Of a stretch of DNA of 16,436 nt, positions 13,643-16,436 are shown piece by piece; the first letter of the stretch is position 1, and every line of letters begins with the position of its first letter. Made by a program: the position numbers and the translations under genes. Source of the DNA: Candidatus Cloacimonadota bacterium (lineage in GTDB: Bacteria; Cloacimonadota; Cloacimonadia; Cloacimonadales; JAOZMQ01); the NCBI GenBank assembly GCA_029934195.1, contig JAOZMQ010000022.1:1-16436 (forward strand), in the 5' to 3' direction. A model generated the notes under the pieces. The model was not told where the DNA came from. It searched no databases and saw only the letters and a program-made list of their open reading frames with translations.

Positions 13643-16357
13643 ATGAGAAAATTTTATTTAAGTTTATTTATTCTTTTGGTATTATTTGGATGTTCAAGTC
13701 TATCTTATGAAAAATTAAAAGCTAAAATGGAAAAAAGAAAATCCGACCAGGAATATTTGCAAAAAGCAAAAAAGAAAATTGAAAATCCTAAAACCAAAAT
13801 AGCGTATGTTAAATTATATATTCAAACTCTTGGAGATTTAAAAAATCCTGAAGTCAACAATTATCTCAAGAATATTCTATTTGAAAAATATCAGTCAAAA
13901 CCAAAAATTCAAAACATTGTTTTTAACTCTATTGCAAAGCAACAATCGAAAGAAAACATTGATTTCTTCTTTTCACAAATAATTAATGATACAAAATATA
14001 AGCATGATTCTAAAACAGAAATTACTGAAACTTTTAGCAATGAATATGAAATTTGGAAAAAATATTTTCTAACTTCAGACGATAATCAAAAAACAATTAT
14101 GTTAAATTTAATCAAAAAATTGGATATTTGGGAAAATATTATTCTCCTTTATATTTCAGAATCAAAAGCAAATAGAGAGAATCTTAAATTCTATTTTCAA
14201 GATGATCCTTCTAAAACGAGTATAGAATTGGTTGAATGTATAAAAAAGAAAAAATTAGATAGAATTCAGCAAATATCAAGTTTTTTGGATATTATTGGGG
14301 AACGAGGTTTGTATGATTTTTCAATTTTATTTGATAAAAAATTAGAAATTGATAAAAAATTACTTATTGATGTCTTTACATATTATGGCGATGATTGTCT
14401 GATTCCATTGTTTTCAATTTATGAAAATATTAAAGAATTGGTTGATAAAAATATCGCTATGGAAATTTGTGAAACTCTAAATACTCAAAAAAGCATGAAG
14501 CAATTAGAAATTTGGTTAAAAACATCAAAAGACAGTTTTGAAACAATTGATTTGATAAATACAATCAGCAGAATTGCTGTAAAATTTCCGGATATTTTTT
14601 CGTTATTAATGTCTTCTGACGATGTAAGTTATGATATTTTTCAAACCTTGGATTCATTTATTGAAAAAGATTTTGACTCGGTTTTAAAAGGTTATTATCA
14701 AGCGGATAATTTTGGAAAAATGAATTTTTTAAAATATATCATTGAAAATAAAAATGATAGAATTCTATCTAAAATTGTTCTCGACATAATCGATTCAAGT
14801 TATTATTTAAGGAAATTCACTTTGATCGAATTATTGGATATGAACTTTTATAAACCTTACTTAGTTCCATTAATAAAATCTTCATTAAGAGCTGAAAAAC
14901 TTGATGAATTCAGGCTATCTATAAAGATTGTAAAACAAAATTGGAATGATTATCATGAATTTGTCTTTGAAAATTTTGATTCTTTGACAACTGATAACGA
15001 TAGATTGAGAGATATTTTAATGCTTTTTCAAACTACAAATATTCAGGCAGAAAAAGATTTTCTTTATCAAAAATTTCAACTTTCTTTAGATGAGTCACCA
15101 AGTATTTATGCCGATTTAGCTAATACCATTATTAATAATCCAAATATGGATAGTAACGAGTTAAATCTCAGATTCAATAAAGAAGCATTTACAGATTCTA
15201 CAATTAACGAAGTTGCATACTCTGACACAATAATTAATGAATTTACAAAACTTTTTTTCTATCTTAAAGATAAGAATATTGCAAATTTGATTGTAAATTA
15301 TAATATTCCGCAGGATATTTTTCTTCAATGTAGTACAAAACAAAAATTGATAATAATTAATATCATGGAAGAATTAGAAATTAATCAAATTGCTCAATAT
15401 ATTATTAATAATTATGAAAGTATGAATATTTTAGAAAGAAAAATTTTTAATTCGTCTATTGAGAATTTAGAATGGGATTTAATCAATTTTCACATAAAAA
15501 AACTACTCCTTTTAGGTGATACAGAAGATGCAGCAATTGCTGAAAGAATTGTTCTTTTCCATTTCAAAGATTCTAAAATTACAGAAGATTTTGTTGAATT
15601 GATTGCTTTTAATTATCTCAATCACAATGACTTTGTTCGGGCAAAATCATATATTGAACAAATGAGTTCCGATAATGAAAATAAATTGCTTTTTGAAAAT
15701 AGAATCAAGTCAAATATTAGTGATGAACAGTATTTGAAAAAACAAAATAAATCTCTTGATTTTATGACTCAATTTAACTCCGAAATAAGAAAATCAATTC
15801 TTGATTCTTTATTTGTTATTAAATTTATTACTTCTCAAGATAGTATTCTTTCATACGATATGAACTCTTTTAAAAGAGATCAAGTTGAATTATCAAAAAT
15901 GTTAAATATTTTGGATAAGGAATTTGAAGGTAGTTTTAAGATTGCAAAAGATACAACAAGTTTTCAACAAGAAAATGATTTCTTGATGAAGATTCGTGAA
16001 TTCAAATATCTCGATAAATTGTATTGTGGAAATAATGTTTTTTCTCCATCAGATTCAACATCGTTTTTGCAAATATATCTAATTATCAATAATGTTTGTT
16101 CTGAAAATAAAACTTTAGATTTGAAAAAATTTGAACTATCAAATGCAAAAGTCTCTTACAAAAAATCATGGAAAGGAGATTATTTCTATTATTTTAATAA
16201 AAAGAATTTTTCTGACTTTATTGAAATAAAATCCAATAAAAGTTTGGTTATTCCAATTCTTTTTGAGGTAAATGCAGCATCAACTGAGTTTATTCTTAAA
16301 TACAATAGTAATAGCTTGATAGATGTGAAAATGCCACTAAAATTTAAAACAATGTAA
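13643..16357 (+). CDS. Large helical lipoprotein with C-terminal beta domain, unknown function
   Basis: This 904-residue protein has a signal sequence ending in LLVLFGC (lipobox, cysteine 17) followed by SSLSYEKLK. Residues ~20-780 are almost wholly helical, with short amphipathic helices and repeated Leu/Ile spacing in the style of a HEAT/TPR-like solenoid, though no repeat consensus is clear enough to assign. The last ~100 residues (~805-904) switch to beta strands (LQIYLIINNV, KFELSNAKVSYKK, SLVIPILFEVNAASTEFILKY). This pattern resembles the DUF4352-type Ig-like domain (resemblance only). The ribosome site AGGA (13632-13635) overlaps the stop of the ATPase gene, so it is tightly coupled to the importer. 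It is probably anchored to the outer or inner membrane facing the periplasm. No enzyme motif is seen; a scaffold or docking role for the importer is inferred from context. Confidence 0.8.
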   Translation: MRKFYLSLFILLVLFGCSSLSYEKLKAKMEKRKSDQEYLQKAKKKIENPKTKIAYVKLYIQTLGDLKNPEVNNYLKNILFEKYQSKPKIQNIVFNSIAKQQSKENIDFFFSQIINDTKYKHDSKTEITETFSNEYEIWKKYFLTSDDNQKTIMLNLIKKLDIWENIILLYISESKANRENLKFYFQDDPSKTSIELVECIKKKKLDRIQQISSFLDIIGERGLYDFSILFDKKLEIDKKLLIDVFTYYGDDCLIPLFSIYENIKELVDKNIAMEICETLNTQKSMKQLEIWLKTSKDSFETIDLINTISRIAVKFPDIFSLLMSSDDVSYDIFQTLDSFIEKDFDSVLKGYYQADNFGKMNFLKYIIENKNDRILSKIVLDIIDSSYYLRKFTLIELLDMNFYKPYLVPLIKSSLRAEKLDEFRLSIKIVKQNWNDYHEFVFENFDSLTTDNDRLRDILMLFQTTNIQAEKDFLYQKFQLSLDESPSIYADLANTIINNPNMDSNELNLRFNKEAFTDSTINEVAYSDTIINEFTKLFFYLKDKNIANLIVNYNIPQDIFLQCSTKQKLIIINIMEELEINQIAQYIINNYESMNILERKIFNSSIENLEWDLINFHIKKLLLLGDTEDAAIAERIVLFHFKDSKITEDFVELIAFNYLNHNDFVRAKSYIEQMSSDNENKLLFENRIKSNISDEQYLKKQNKSLDFMTQFNSEIRKSILDSLFVIKFITSQDSILSYDMNSFKRDQVELSKMLNILDKEFEGSFKIAKDTTSFQQENDFLMKIREFKYLDKLYCGNNVFSPSDSTSFLQIYLIINNVCSENKTLDLKKFELSNAKVSYKKSWKGDYFYYFNKKNFSDFIEIKSNKSLVIPILFEVNAASTEFILKYNSNSLIDVKMPLKFKTM

Positions 16358-16365
16358 TGTAGTAA

Positions 16366-16399
16366 GAACTCAGTTTTTGCTGGGACTTCGGGATTTTTT
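16366..16399 (+). terminator. Possible weak rho-independent terminator after the cluster
   Basis: GAA-CTCAG (16366-16373) can pair with CTGGG (16380-16384) and TTC (16387-16389), with loop TTTTTG, a two-base bulge (AC) and one G-T wobble. GGGA and then six T (16394-16399) follow. It begins 8 bases after the stop of the last gene. The stem is short and imperfect and the T-run starts four bases after it, so this is a tentative call. Confidence 0.35.
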
Positions 16400-16413
16400 G
16401 AACGTATGCAGAC

Positions 16414-16435
16414 ATGTGAATAAGATGGGTCACAT
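16414..16435. repeat. Inverted repeat at the window edge
   Basis: ATGTGA (16414-16419) and TCACAT (16430-16435) are perfect reverse complements with a 10-base spacer. It lies in the 79-base 3' intergenic stretch, which is about 39% GC, richer than the genes before it. It could be an operator for a downstream gene, part of an intergenic repeat, or chance. The window ends one base later. Confidence 0.35.
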
Positions 16436-16436
16436 T

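Larger units (their letters stand above)
1..16357 (+). other. Single-strand gene cluster, probable operon (5' end outside window)
   Basis: Ten consecutive + strand genes have almost no spacing. There are 1-base TAATG overlaps at 7276 and 11940 and 4-base ATGA overlaps at 10756 and 12854. The remaining gaps are 5 to 23 bases, most with an AGGAG-like ribosome site partly inside the previous gene. No internal terminator or promoter-sized gap is present, and the first candidate terminator follows the last gene. Co-transcription is inferred from spacing; the promoter must lie upstream of base 1. Confidence 0.75.

Noticed and set aside
16414..16435. CRP/FNR-type binding site (TGTGA...TCACA)
   Set aside because: The half-sites are separated by 10 bases instead of the 6 needed for a CRP-like dimer, and the site lies after a gene rather than in a visible promoter.

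Overview
The window is a 16.4 kb, AT-rich stretch of bacterial DNA in which every real gene lies on the + strand. Ten genes are packed end to end, with 1 to 4 base overlaps or gaps of 23 bases or less, so it reads as one long operon or its 3' part. No promoter, tRNA, rRNA, CRISPR array, IS element or integration site is visible. No stretch longer than 79 bases lacks a gene. The organism looks Gram-negative: several signal peptides, two lipoproteins with a clear lipobox, and a periplasmic (non-lipidated) solute-binding protein. The style (secreted beta-propellers, Ig-repeat lipoproteins starting Cys...NPLDP, PEGA and PGLGQ-type membrane domains, very low GC) suggests the FCB superphylum, perhaps an uncultured peptide fermenter such as Cloacimonadota. 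That placement is a guess from style, not a proof.

Layout. (1) 1-7884, envelope proteins: the 3' end of a beta-propeller-like gene (1-876); a 1237-residue lipoprotein made of Ig-like domains with a 170-residue internal tandem repeat (888-4601); an 888-residue chimera of Ig-like domain, TolB-like propeller, membrane hairpin, PEGA domain and second membrane hairpin (4610-7276); and a small secreted protein of unknown function (7276-7884). (2) 7890-13633, a complete Dpp/Opp-type peptide ABC importer in the order binding protein, permease B, permease C, ATPase D, ATPase F, with overlapping start/stop codons. (3) 13643-16357, a 904-residue, mostly helical lipoprotein ending in a beta domain, coupled to the last ATPase gene. 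(4) 16358-16436, intergenic DNA of clearly higher GC with a plausible weak terminator and an inverted repeat cut by the window edge.

How the parts may work together (inference): the importer would bring oligopeptides or a similar substrate through the inner membrane, while the surrounding lipoproteins and the propeller/PEGA membrane protein act in the periplasm or at the outer membrane. The main unusual feature is that both permeases carry about 70-100 extra residues in the periplasmic loop after the first membrane helix. The insert in the B permease resembles one lobe of a solute-binding protein; that in the C permease resembles an Ig/ASH-like beta sandwich. With the conserved-looking set of envelope partners, this suggests a specialised importer with extra periplasmic docking parts rather than a standard Dpp system.
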